From a virus, in IMG/VR virus record IMGVR_UViG_3300027822_000006, positions 1-40,892 of that record: a stretch of 40,892 nucleotides of DNA. The stretch is one strand, 5' to 3'. A program made the position numbers and the translations under genes. Below are positions 8,395 through 15,314 of the stretch, piece by piece. The notes under the pieces were generated by a model, which saw only the letters and a list, made by a program, of their open reading frames with translations, ran no database searches and had not been told where the DNA came from. Each line of letters begins with the position of its first letter. Within the stretch, counting starts at the first letter, position 1.

Positions 8395-9887
8395 GCTATT
8401 TTCCAATTCTCATTGTCTTTTACGGGTCTTCCCCATAAGTCAACTATTTTAGGGCTTGGTGCCTGAGTAGGCCTTGATCCGTAAGTCCTTCCTAATATAC
8501 GTCCGAATAACCCGCAAACATCGACTTTATCGTCTTTAAAGTTAGTGTTAGGGATGAACTTTACTAATTGGTTTATCAACTCGTCACCCCATTCTGTGCT
8601 AGGAATATAGACTTTGCCCATTGATGCAAGGGCTTGGAAACTTCTTGCATTAGCGGCTTTATCGGCTCCGCTTGTGATCCATTCTGACGTAAAATATGTC
8701 TTTTGGTCTCTCTTAGCCTTCGTTAGAAAAGGTTCTACGGCTCTACGAATAACCCCACCTTCTGCTACCCACAATAATGGATGGTGGATGTTAGCAAGCT
8801 TAAACTGTGTCTGTATCCACACATCAGGGCTTGTTTGGCCTGACCACCAGTCTATAAAATAAAGGTTTTCGCTAGAATCAAAACCTCCGACTCCGTGTTC
8901 AGTGAAGTCACCACCACCATCGGTAACGGCATAGTCAGAAGCAGCGTAAATAGAAAGTTTTGGCTGTTCTCCAATATTAAAACGTTTAAACCATTCTCTT
9001 TGGAAGAATTCTCCTGATTCAGGTTGTGGTATTTGTTGGTATAATGCGTTCCAGTTACGGACGTCTTTTGATGTTTGAACTGCTTTCGTTATTTCCCAAA
9101 AGTCGTCTTTAAACCACTCGGTCCAAAGCCAATCTCCAGATTTACGACCTAAAGCGTCATTTTCCCTTGCTTGGGCAGGGATACAGATTACTTTCCAAAT
9201 CTGCCCGTCAAATCCTTTAAAGTCTCCGCTTTCACCATTCCAGTCTGCTGGAAGAATCCTTCCTGAAAGATCGTCTTCGTGCCATCTGGTTTGGATAATT
9301 GCTTGGGATGCCTCTGGTTTAAGTCTTGGGTAGAAATCCGCTAAGTACCATTCCCATGTTCTATTTCTTGAGTTTTCTGAGTCTGCGTCTTCTCTAGAAG
9401 AAACCGGGTCGTCAATAAGCCCTAAATCTCCTCTTCGGCCAACAACATTAGAACCAACACCACAAGCAAAATAAGACCCTTCGTTTTGTGTTGCCCATTC
9501 ACCCTTAGACTTTAAATCTTCTGCTAAACGTGTTTCAAATAAAGTCCCGTATTCCTTTGAGTCGACGATATTTCTTACTTTACGTCCAAAACTTGTTGCC
9601 AAGTCCTTGCCTGAAGAGGATGAAATAATGTTCTTATCCGGGAATCTTCCCAAATAATAAGACGGGAAATTAACCGATGTGTAAGTGCTTTTTGCTGACC
9701 CTGGCGGCATGAAAACCATAAGCCTTGTAAGAGTACCTTCTACTATTTGATCTAGAGCATCACATAATAGTCTGTGATGTAGTGCAGGAGGCTGTGCAGG
9801 GTTCATAAAGGCAGAAAACGCAGCTAGACTAGTCCTTGCTTGCCTTCTCTCTAATAGGACTTCTGCGGCTTCTGCATCTGATATCAT
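8391..9887 (-). CDS. terL: Terminase large subunit
   Basis: 498 residues. Walker A at residues 61-68 (PPGSAKST), Walker B near 155-160 (LGLIDD), coupling motif TRWHEDD near 200-206, and a C-terminal RNase H-type nuclease domain beginning YAASDYAVTDGGGDF around residue 314, with an acidic pair DDKVDV near the end. Length matches the family. ATPase and nuclease package concatemeric DNA into the procapsid. The start ATG at 9887 lies only 12 bp after a terminator-like hairpin on the same strand, suggesting leader-controlled expression. Confidence 0.93.
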   Translation of the reverse strand: MISDAEAAEVLLERRQARTSLAAFSAFMNPAQPPALHHRLLCDALDQIVEGTLTRLMVFMPPGSAKSTYTSVNFPSYYLGRFPDKNIISSSSGKDLATSFGRKVRNIVDSKEYGTLFETRLAEDLKSKGEWATQNEGSYFACGVGSNVVGRRGDLGLIDDPVSSREDADSENSRNRTWEWYLADFYPRLKPEASQAIIQTRWHEDDLSGRILPADWNGESGDFKGFDGQIWKVICIPAQARENDALGRKSGDWLWTEWFKDDFWEITKAVQTSKDVRNWNALYQQIPQPESGEFFQREWFKRFNIGEQPKLSIYAASDYAVTDGGGDFTEHGVGGFDSSENLYFIDWWSGQTSPDVWIQTQFKLANIHHPLLWVAEGGVIRRAVEPFLTKAKRDQKTYFTSEWITSGADKAANARSFQALASMGKVYIPSTEWGDELINQLVKFIPNTNFKDDKVDVCGLFGRILGRTYGSRPTQAPSPKIVDLWGRPVKDNENWKIA

Positions 9888-9899
9888 ATTTTACTCAAT

Positions 9900-9919
9900 A
9901 AAAAACCCCAATTAAGGGG
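9900..9919 (-). terminator. Terminator-like hairpin just before terL
   Basis: On the minus strand CCCC, loop TTAATT, GGGG, followed by six T. The stem is only 4 bp, so it is weak alone. It sits between the kissing-loop leader and the terL start codon, the position of an attenuator. Confidence 0.5.
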
Positions 9920-9929
9920 CGTATAGGGT

Positions 9930-9995
9930 AAGCAAGCAGACTATTTACTTGCTTTAACGGGTGGTCGCTATCAATAGTCGAGTGGGAGTACCCGT
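9930..9995 (-). ncRNA. Structured terL leader with two complementary hairpin loops
   Basis: Two stems on minus-strand RNA: 9990-9995 with 9957-9962 (ACGGGT/ACCCGT) and 9948-9954 with 9930-9936 (AAGCAAG/CTTGCTT), each with a further G-U pair only on this strand. The first loop contains GACTATT (9979-9973) and the second AATAGTC (9945-9939), exact complements, so a 7-bp kissing interaction is possible. No gene lies between 9888 and 10039. Confidence 0.5.
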
Positions 9996-10039
9996 CATAT
10001 TAAAGGGTTCAAATAAGAATTTTAGTATGGGTTTAACAC

Positions 10040-10177
10040 TTATTTTATGAGACCCTCTATCTTTGCCCAGGTCTCCCAAAATAAATCCTTGTCTGTCCAA
10101 GAGCATCCGTGTTCTTCTCGAAGATTAACCAATATTAGTGTCAGTTTATAAATTTTATACCAATTAAAAGGGTTCAT
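10040..10177 (-). CDS. Small 45-residue protein upstream of terL leader
   Basis: Starts MNPFNWYKIYKLTLILVN, ends AKIEGLIK. Preceded by AGAGGGTCTGAA, an acceptable RBS. Trp/Tyr-rich and partly hydrophobic; no family recognised. It is the last small gene before the terL leader. Confidence 0.5.
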   Translation of the reverse strand: MNPFNWYKIYKLTLILVNLREEHGCSWTDKDLFWETWAKIEGLIK

Positions 10178-10225
10178 TTCAGACCCTCTTTAACAACAAC
10201 TTCAATTGTATGCTGGACAATCATC

Positions 10226-10370
10226 TTACACCCCCATAATATGACAGGCTAATCTTAGATACTCCATAGCAATTGGTTTTTCGATTATCCATCGACCTAC
10301 GGATTTCTCATCAACACCTATTCTCCTGGCGAAGTACTTCTGAGTCTAGTCTCATTAGCATATCGTTCAT
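10226..10370 (-). pseudogene. Frame-disrupted small helix-turn-helix protein
   Basis: From the ATG at 10370 the frame gives MNDMLMRLDSE and stops after 19 codons. A +1 shift near 10341 opens QKYFARRIGVDEKSVGRWI and continues to a TAA at 10226. Together these read as one Cro-type helix-turn-helix protein of about 48 residues (ARRIGVDEKSVGRWI is the HTH). The second frame has no start codon of its own and a TAG just before the join. Either a decayed gene, a sequencing indel or recoding. Confidence 0.5.
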
Positions 10371-10570
10371 TTCAGGCGTTCCTGAGTGTTTATTTCTTTA
10401 GCTATTTCATCAAACGCCCGTAATAAACGTATGGAGATATTTCCATCGCAAGCTAATGACGCGCTACTCCCGTTCAGCCTAGTTGCTTTCCAACAGAAAA
10501 TGGTATCATCTAACGTATATTTTAGGAGTGTTTCTAACTCTTCCATTTCTTCTTGTGTCATATACGTCAT
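10367..10570 (-). CDS. Small acidic helical protein
   Basis: 67 residues, starting MTYMTQEEMEELETLLKYTL. The ATG overlaps the stop of the upstream HTH gene by 4 bp. Helical; no domain recognised. Coexpressed with the HTH gene 10567-10923. Confidence 0.5.
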   Translation of the reverse strand: MTYMTQEEMEELETLLKYTLDDTIFCWKATRLNGSSASLACDGNISIRLLRAFDEIAKEINTQERLK

Positions 10571-10923
10571 TTAAGACACTCCTTACAAGACCATCCTTCT
10601 CGTCCGTGCTTGCAGGTATAGTCAAGACGTGCTAACCAGTCCTTCTCGGAAACGACTGAACCGAATGAATTCTTATCCTTATTCGCAACAAGGACATATC
10701 CGTTCACCGGAACACCCCTGCCGTGTGATTTCAGTTCTTCCATAAAATCGTTTGTCACCGCCTGCCACTTGTAGTCAGGTTCCTTAGCGGCGTTTAAAAC
10801 CCTTCTCACTTCAGGTGTAATATCTTCACCCATTCTCTGGACGGTCTTACGATTCACTCCAAGCTCTTCGGCAAGCTGTGTCTTGGTGATACTGACTCTG
10901 GCTAATTCTTCTGTTAAACCCAT
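10567..10923 (-). CDS. Helix-turn-helix protein with Cys-rich tail
   Basis: 118 residues from ATG 10923, chosen because AGGAGA lies 8 bases upstream; a GTG at 10956 lacks an RBS. The HTH (ITKTQLAEELGVNRKTVQRMGED) is at residues 12-34. The C-terminus has CKHGREGWSCKEC, a possible zinc knuckle. Three GGGACA motifs lie around its start (10924-10987), as expected of autoregulation. Between the presumed terS and terL; could be a regulator or, less likely, an unusual small terminase. Confidence 0.6.
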   Translation of the reverse strand: MGLTEELARVSITKTQLAEELGVNRKTVQRMGEDITPEVRRVLNAAKEPDYKWQAVTNDFMEELKSHGRGVPVNGYVLVANKDKNSFGSVVSEKDWLARLDYTCKHGREGWSCKECLK

Positions 10924-10987
10924 GGGACATTCTCCTGTGTAATGTGGGACATTCACTAGAGAATATCATGTCTCATGTGGTGGGACA
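10924..10987. promoter_or_regulatory. Three GGGACA repeats at the HTH gene start
   Basis: GGGACA at 10924-10929, 10946-10951 and 10982-10987. The first two share the ten-base minus-strand motif GAATGTCCCA and are exactly 22 bp apart, two helical turns. They flank or overlap the RBS and start of the HTH gene. Candidate operator. Confidence 0.45.
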
Positions 10988-11280
10988 AATCATTTCATTT
11001 TTATAAAATATTTTTAATTTGGGTTTACGTCATAAATGTATGGGATATGGAGATTTGTATGGGTATATCAGAAATGTATTGTGGTATGGCCCGTATATAA
11101 GGTTCCCTACATACCCACGATACCTATACCCCACCCCTCCAGAGATTTATTGACCTAATTAGAAGCCCTGTGATACGCCTAACTGTTTGAATCTATACCA
11201 ACAGTAGGGGTCTTGTTAGATCGTGCCTGTAATGAGCTTAGAATAGGACTGAGGCTTCTCAATTGGATTATTATTCTTGG
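10988..11280. other. Intergenic region downstream of putative terS
   Basis: No supportable gene. The part 10990-11110 is AT-rich with repeated TATGG/GTATGGG words. The part 11161-11257 can fold: GAAGCC at 11161 with GGCTTC near 11252 encloses CCTAACTGTT paired with AACAGTAGG (one bulge). Transcribed leftward with the late genes if at all. Confidence 0.45.
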
Positions 11281-11655
11281 CTACTTGGTTACTCTCTCGT
11301 CCTTTATCTCTGTGTATTCTGCTTCAACTACCTGATTATCAAGACGTTTCTGACGTGCACGACTAGCAATGATGTCAGCCAGCTCGTCGTCTGTGTACTG
11401 TACAGCGCTTCTTGAGGCGCCTGACTCTATTGTTATGTCCTTGGGTAACAGTGGCGCTACAGCCTTTAGAGTAGCTAAGAAGTCATTTTCGAAAGACTCT
11501 GCCATCTTTTCCTGGAATGCCACGATGCCTACTGTCTTGCCATTCTTCATTTTATTTATAGCTAAATCAATACCTTTGCGTATTTTTACGATTGCATTAC
11601 GGTCAGCAGAATTAAGTCCACCTGGGTTTCCTGATTGTCCTTTTACGAATGGCAT
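11281..11655 (-). CDS. Putative small terminase subunit (DUF5681-like N-terminus)
   Basis: 124 residues. It begins MPFVKGQSGNPGG, the KGQSGNPGG motif seen at the start of several phage packaging-region proteins, then a helical segment to residue 70 and a charged C-terminus (VVEAEYTEIKDERVTK). It precedes terL on the same strand, though 1.4 kb away with several small genes between. A small-terminase role is plausible but not proven. Confidence 0.5.
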   Translation of the reverse strand: MPFVKGQSGNPGGLNSADRNAIVKIRKGIDLAINKMKNGKTVGIVAFQEKMAESFENDFLATLKAVAPLLPKDITIESGASRSAVQYTDDELADIIASRARQKRLDNQVVEAEYTEIKDERVTK

Positions 11656-11703
11656 TGTTATTAACCTATAGATAATTGATATGTAAGATATTTAACTTAA
11701 TGG

Positions 11704-12039
11704 TTAAATGTAGTAACCATAGTCATATACTGGGTAGTTTGGGTCTTTTGTTAGTATGCATATGTTTGATACATGTACATTATTTCCCGCGGTGGCTTTT
11801 AGCTGTATTACTGATGATCCTGTTTGCTGTGTTGATACTGTCATTGTATGTACGCTGGCGGCTAGTGATTCGTTGGCTACTGTCGCGGATCCTGATTTTA
11901 CTGTTACCGTTACTACTGTTACTGACCCATTTGAGTCTACCCAGGGGGTGTAGTCTGTTGTTACCAGCTCTACTTGGTCTTCAAATGAGACCATCCGCCT
12001 GATTTGTTGCTGTCTGTTGTGAGTTACTGTGTATTCCAT
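11704..12039 (-). CDS. Beta-rich protein, first gene of the late block
   Basis: 111 residues: MEYTVTHNRQQQIRRMV, then a Thr/Val/Ser-rich beta domain (SVTVVTVTVKSGSATV) ending DPNYPVYDYGYYI. This looks like a small Ig- or jelly-roll-type virion protein. GAGAAATAA precedes the ATG. The opposite-strand ORF here is Leu-repetitive and is an artefact of the Thr/Val/Ser codons. Confidence 0.55.
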   Translation of the reverse strand: MEYTVTHNRQQQIRRMVSFEDQVELVTTDYTPWVDSNGSVTVVTVTVKSGSATVANESLAASVHTMTVSTQQTGSSVIQLKATAGNNVHVSNICILTKDPNYPVYDYGYYI

Positions 12040-12069
12040 TTATTTCTCGATTTTAATTGGCAATAGTAC

Positions 12070-12098
12070 TTGTAATCCTACAACTCATAGACTAATAT
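12070..12098 (+). promoter_or_regulatory. Sigma70-like promoter for the plus-strand accessory block
   Basis: TTGTAA (12070-12075), 17-base spacer, TAATAT (12093-12098), with initiation expected near 12105, a few bases before the GGAGG of the first gene. Lies in the divergent gap between 12039 (minus) and 12125 (plus). Confidence 0.65.
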
Positions 12099-12124
12099 TT
12101 AGTTAACTACTGGAGGAAATGATT

Positions 12125-12328
12125 ATGTTTATCTACCGGATATATGTTAAACGCAAAGGGGCGCGTAAATACCGTCCTTATAATCCTAATGTTGATAGGT
12201 GCTTTACGCATGGCTATGCAGCACCTTTCTGGCTAGAGAGAAACGACGCCTTATTAAAAGGAGATCAAGCAATGAGTAGCACCCGTCTTTCAATAACTGA
12301 CTGGAAGATTGTAAAACAAAACATGTAA
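12125..12328 (+). CDS. Small basic protein, first of accessory block
   Basis: 67 residues starting MFIYRIYVKRKGARKYRPYN. ATG 12125 is preferred to 12119 because GGAGG at 12112-12116 is then 8 bases away instead of 2. N-terminal half basic and aromatic. No family recognised. Confidence 0.6.
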   Translation: MFIYRIYVKRKGARKYRPYNPNVDRCFTHGYAAPFWLERNDALLKGDQAMSSTRLSITDWKIVKQNM

Positions 12329-12355
12329 ACCATACAACATAAGAGGATTTTAGTT

Positions 12356-12559
12356 ATGAATTACCACGTTTATACGGCTTTAAAAGAAACTCACGCGCGC
12401 CCTGCATCTGAATACCTTGTTTGTGGCGTCAATACTGAATCAGAGGCAGTTCAAAAGCTTTACGATGGAGTTAAAAATGGATTACAGCCAATTAAGCCAC
12501 TTGGTCAATATCAGATACCTGATTATACCTGTGGATTTAGGGATCAACCATACAAATAA
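12356..12559 (+). CDS. Small accessory protein
   Basis: 67 residues, MNYHVYTALKETHARPASEY onward. AAGAGGAT precedes the ATG by 8 bases. Reads like a small soluble alpha/beta protein; no motif. Confidence 0.55.
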   Translation: MNYHVYTALKETHARPASEYLVCGVNTESEAVQKLYDGVKNGLQPIKPLGQYQIPDYTCGFRDQPYK

Positions 12560-12570
12560 GGAGATTAATC

Positions 12571-12759
12571 ATGTACACAACAATTAATCAAGTTCGTCGC
12601 GCTTTCTGGCTATCTAGGCAATGGTCTGGTTTTTCTGGCTGGACATCGACACATAACGATTACAATCCGGATATTCGCTTCGACTTCTCCGTATTCGTCG
12701 AATCAATGAATCGTGACGGGTTCATATCCGATAAATTAGCTAACAACATTACTTTGTGA
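12571..12759 (+). CDS. Small Trp-rich accessory protein
   Basis: 62 residues; MYTTINQVRRAFWLSRQWSG, with a second half FSVFVESMNRDGFISDKLAN. AAGGAG eight bases upstream. Looks like a small helical nucleic-acid or protein binding module (four Trp or Phe near Arg); unassigned. Confidence 0.55.
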   Translation: MYTTINQVRRAFWLSRQWSGFSGWTSTHNDYNPDIRFDFSVFVESMNRDGFISDKLANNITL

Positions 12760-12766
12760 GGTTATT

Positions 12767-12970
12767 ATGTCTTATTACAAATTTACGACTGTTTGTGGAC
12801 GCCGTGACGGTGAATTAATTGCTCATTCTTTGCGTGGTCATTGGAAAACAGAATCGCTTGTTAAGTACTGTGCTCGCCATAATTTGTCAGATCCTAGTGC
12901 CGATCATCATACATATGATATGTCAGGACACGGAAGAAGTGATTCTAGTAAGGTAACGCTTAATGCGTAA
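12767..12970 (+). CDS. Small His-rich accessory protein
   Basis: 67 residues, starting MSYYKFTTVCGRRDGELIAH; the second half has H, C and D residues (CARHNLSDPSADHHTYDMSG) that could bind a metal. GAGGT RBS. Function unknown. Confidence 0.55.
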   Translation: MSYYKFTTVCGRRDGELIAHSLRGHWKTESLVKYCARHNLSDPSADHHTYDMSGHGRSDSSKVTLNA

Positions 12971-13034
12971 CATCGGCCTGTATATTGTTGCTATTGGTGC
13001 GGCGGCAATCATTATATTAAAACTGGAATTTTAA
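12963..13034 (+). CDS. 23-residue single-pass membrane peptide
   Basis: MRNIGLYIVAIGAAAIIILK then LEF. Almost entirely one transmembrane helix with a positive N-terminus. ATG overlaps the end of the previous gene by 8 bp; AAGG 9 bases upstream. Too short for a homology claim. Confidence 0.4.
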   Translation: MRNIGLYIVAIGAAAIIILKLEF

Positions 13035-13048
13035 AGTGAGTTTTGATC

Positions 13049-13219
13049 ATGTACAAAATACAAATTAAGATCTGTGAGTGGGTAGATTTACAAAGACGTG
13101 AATCATGGGTGTCGGTTTGTCCGAAAGGCTTTCCCAAGCTGTACGAAACACGTTTAGCGGCTACCGATGTTGCTAATATTTTCTATCCTAATGATGAAAT
13201 AAGGGTAATTTCTTTATAG
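13049..13219 (+). CDS. Small accessory protein, 56 residues
   Basis: MYKIQIKICEWVDLQRRESW ... EIRVISL: a compact beta-alpha-beta-like sequence. Weak RBS (GTGAG). Fills the gap between two supported genes on the same strand. Confidence 0.5.
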   Translation: MYKIQIKICEWVDLQRRESWVSVCPKGFPKLYETRLAATDVANIFYPNDEIRVISL

Positions 13220-13254
13220 TTATATTACTCAATTGAATAATATGGAGATTAATT

Positions 13255-13434
13255 ATGTACTACGATAATGAAATTGAAAATATCCTCGGCCTTGGTCCTG
13301 TTAAGATAAAGTTGATATCACAAGACAGGCAAACAAAATGGCTTGATATAAACGAAGAAAGTATCCCAGTCTTATTAGATTTTCTCTCTGTTGAGGGCTC
13401 TAAATATGGTCTGAAGGTGAAAAATGATTACTAA
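13255..13434 (+). CDS. Small accessory protein, 59 residues
   Basis: MYYDNEIENILGLGPVKIKL; RBS TGGAG 8 bases upstream. Acidic, soluble. Its stop overlaps the start of the next small gene (13424). Confidence 0.5.
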   Translation: MYYDNEIENILGLGPVKIKLISQDRQTKWLDINEESIPVLLDFLSVEGSKYGLKVKNDY

Positions 13435-13564
13435 ACAGGATTATGCCCTATATGCTGCTAAACACGTTAAACAATGGGGAATTTTCGCGGCTTCTCGATA
13501 TGCCAAGAACCGTGGCGTATCTGCCGAAACATTAATCAAAGCAATAAAAAGGAAAATACAATGA
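13424..13564 (+). CDS. Small basic protein coupled to beta-barrel gene
   Basis: 46 residues, MITKQDYALYAAKHVKQWGI, C-terminus SAETLIKAIKRKIQ. Helical and basic; may be a small HTH-like protein. The stop TGA overlaps the next ATG (ATGA), so the two are translationally coupled. Confidence 0.5.
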   Translation: MITKQDYALYAAKHVKQWGIFAASRYAKNRGVSAETLIKAIKRKIQ

Positions 13565-13944
13565 AAACAACAATATTTTTGCTTCTTCTTTCTTCCAGTG
13601 TCCAGGCTGATTGGACTGTACACACAGTGTCAGATCATCTTAAAACTACTGGGCTTAACAATATTAACCCTGGTATTGCTTACGATTTTACGCCTAATTT
13701 CAGGGCAGGAGGGTTATACAATTCTTATCATAGGCCTTCGTTTTATGCGGTTGGTTTGGCTCACGTTAACTCTAGGCTGCGTCTTGGAGCAGGTGTTATT
13801 AGTGGATACAAGCTACACGGTAAAGACGTTGGCAAAGGCTCAGACACCTCTATTATTCCGTTAATTGCTGTTGAATACGACCTTACTAAACATGTATCTA
13901 TTGCGTGGTTTGGTGAAGTACTTAATCTTGAACTTAAATTCTGA
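13561..13944 (+). CDS. Secreted beta-barrel outer-membrane-like protein
   Basis: 127 residues. ATG 13561 is chosen because MKTTIFLLLLSSSVQA is a clear Sec signal peptide with cleavage after VQA; an upstream start would bury it. The mature part alternates polar and hydrophobic residues with aromatic girdle-type residues (NINPGIAYDFTPNFRAGGLY, SFYAVGLAHVNSRLRLGAG) and ends in Phe (LNLELKF), as outer-membrane barrels do. Possible roles are host-surface modification or superinfection exclusion, comparable in logic to Lom-type proteins. The enzyme PagP is also a small barrel, but I see no catalytic residues to claim it. Confidence 0.65.
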   Translation: MKTTIFLLLLSSSVQADWTVHTVSDHLKTTGLNNINPGIAYDFTPNFRAGGLYNSYHRPSFYAVGLAHVNSRLRLGAGVISGYKLHGKDVGKGSDTSIIPLIAVEYDLTKHVSIAWFGEVLNLELKF

Positions 13945-13967
13945 AGCATATTTTAAGGAGCTACGTA

Positions 13968-14174
13968 GTGTCAAATCTCACTGAATTACAGGCCATTGTA
14001 CAGGATATTATAGACTGTGGATCTAGTCGTGAAGAGGCTAAGCAGATCATCGCCGATGCTCTCCCTAGAGACGGCAAACCAAGATCTACAAGAACAGTAG
14101 AAGGATGGTTAAGCAAAGGACAGACTATGCCGATACCGGACGATGTGCTTGAATTGCTTAAAACTAAATTGTAG
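13968..14174 (+). CDS. Small HTH-like protein, GTG start
   Basis: 68 residues starting at GTG 13968 with AAGGAG 9 bases upstream: MSNLTELQAIVQDIIDCGSS then EEAKQIIADALPRDGKPRSTRTVEGWLSKG. The segment REEAKQIIADAL...STRTVEGWL resembles a Cro-like helix-turn-helix recognition region. Possibly a small regulator. Confidence 0.55.
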   Translation: MSNLTELQAIVQDIIDCGSSREEAKQIIADALPRDGKPRSTRTVEGWLSKGQTMPIPDDVLELLKTKL

Positions 14175-14216
14175 GAACATTAATGAATTTGGTGGATCAG
14201 TTTGGATCTCTATCCA

Positions 14217-14336
14217 ATGACTAAACACGAAGCACTTAAACTTTGGAAAGAATCAGACAGATCATGGCATTCGTTTGTCATTGATTTGTGGATTGCTAAA
14301 TGGATTACAACAGATCAATTAACCAGTTGGAGGTAA
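14217..14336 (+). CDS. Small 39-residue helical protein
   Basis: MTKHEALKLWKESDRSWHSF ... TTDQLTSWR, Trp-rich helix. Stop is 1 bp before the next ATG. RBS is poor; kept because it fills the gap and codon use is consistent. Confidence 0.35.
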   Translation: MTKHEALKLWKESDRSWHSFVIDLWIAKWITTDQLTSWR

Positions 14337-14337
14337 T

Positions 14338-15048
14338 ATGATCGCTTATAAATTAATGAATCAAGATTTCACAACCCATAAAGGGTTTAAATGGGAAATA
14401 GGGAAAAAAGAAACCATTGATATTCGCGGCAATGAACTTTGTTCTGACCAGGTATTTCATGCCTATAAATCACCAGAACTGGCTGTTATCTTTAACCCTA
14501 TCCACGCCGAATATAAGAATCCGTTACTTGTTAAAATTGAGTGCGACATCGTTGCTGACGATGGACTGAAAATAGGGAGTAAATGGCAAACACCTTTAGA
14601 GCTAGTAACTTTGCCTAATATCACACAGCGGGAAAAAATAGTTTTTGCAATTTTATGCGCTAAATCCGTCAGCCATTTACTGCTTAATCCAATCGAGGCA
14701 TGGGATAAATGGTCAAATGATTATCTAAACAATAAAGTAATATCAAAAGAAGATTGTGCTTCTTATATTTATTATGTTTGTGATAATAATCATCGTTCTT
14801 ATGCTGCTGCTGTTCGTGCTGCTCGTGCTGCTGTTCGTGCTGCTGATACTGTTCGTGCTATTCGTGCTGCTGATGCTGCTGCTCGTGCTGCTGATGCTGC
14901 TTATACTGCTCGTACTGCTGTTCGTGCTGCTCGTGCTGCTGTTAGTGCTGCTGATGCTATTCGTGCTGCTCGTGCTGCTCGTGCTGCTTATACTGCTGAT
15001 AAAACAAATTTTATCGAAATATACAATGATGTATCCAACTATATCTAA
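14338..15048 (+). CDS. DUF7666-like protein with long Arg-Ala-Ala repeat tail
   Basis: 236 residues; GGAGG lies just before the ATG. Residues 1-110 resemble the DUF7666 phage domain (MIAYKLMNQDFTTHKGFKWE ... QVFHAYKSPELAVIFNP). Residues 156-221 are an irregular repeat of R-A-A, A-A-D and A-A-Y triplets encoded by GCTGCT and CGTGCT runs (14803-15003), likely one long helix or coiled coil. Such a tail evolves quickly by slippage. Function unknown; a toxin-like or sensor role is conjecture. Confidence 0.75.
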   Translation: MIAYKLMNQDFTTHKGFKWEIGKKETIDIRGNELCSDQVFHAYKSPELAVIFNPIHAEYKNPLLVKIECDIVADDGLKIGSKWQTPLELVTLPNITQREKIVFAILCAKSVSHLLLNPIEAWDKWSNDYLNNKVISKEDCASYIYYVCDNNHRSYAAAVRAARAAVRAADTVRAIRAADAAARAADAAYTARTAVRAARAAVSAADAIRAARAARAAYTADKTNFIEIYNDVSNYI

Positions 15049-15074
15049 AAGATGAATTACATAGGAGTAATAAA

Positions 15075-15251
15075 ATGGCTTTACAAGTGCAAAGAAAACT
15101 TAAATATTTTGGGACTTGGAAAACAGTCTATATCACATCAATTAATGACATGAAAAAAGCACAAGGTGATGCTAAGTACTATATCGCCGTAAGAAAAAAT
15201 TACGGCTTTGGTTGGCTCTTTGATTGGAGAATTATGCCGTATAATCCATAA
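15075..15251 (+). CDS. Small basic aromatic protein, last of accessory block
   Basis: 58 residues MALQVQRKLKYFGTWKTVYI ... LFDWRIMPYNP. AGGAG 7 bases upstream. Its TAA at 15249-15251 is immediately followed by the hairpin of 15252-15314, so it marks the end of the plus-strand block. Confidence 0.6.
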   Translation: MALQVQRKLKYFGTWKTVYITSINDMKKAQGDAKYYIAVRKNYGFGWLFDWRIMPYNP

Positions 15252-15314
15252 TTTTTACCCGGAACCCAAACTTTAGTCACAGGAGAAGTATTTTAATGGG
15301 TCCGGGAGTAAAAA
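15252..15314. terminator. Long hairpin between converging transcripts
   Basis: 15252-15267 pairs with 15298-15314: TTTTTA, CCCGGA and CCC with GGG, TCCGGG and TAAAAA, 15 pairs interrupted by 1- and 2-base bulges. There is no U tract after the stem on either strand, so it may be a barrier or part of the adjacent RNA. It separates the plus-strand gene ending at 15251 from the leftward RNA. Confidence 0.45.

Noticed and set aside
10924-10956. GTG start at 10956 for the HTH gene
   Set aside because: No RBS; AGGAGA is placed for ATG 10923.
11676-12002. Plus-strand ORF of 108 residues, Leu-rich
   Set aside because: Complement of Thr/Val/Ser codons of the better-supported minus-strand gene 11704-12039; no RBS.
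14803-15003. CRISPR or tandem DNA repeat
   Set aside because: Triplet-based codon repeat of the Ala/Arg tail with no spacers.
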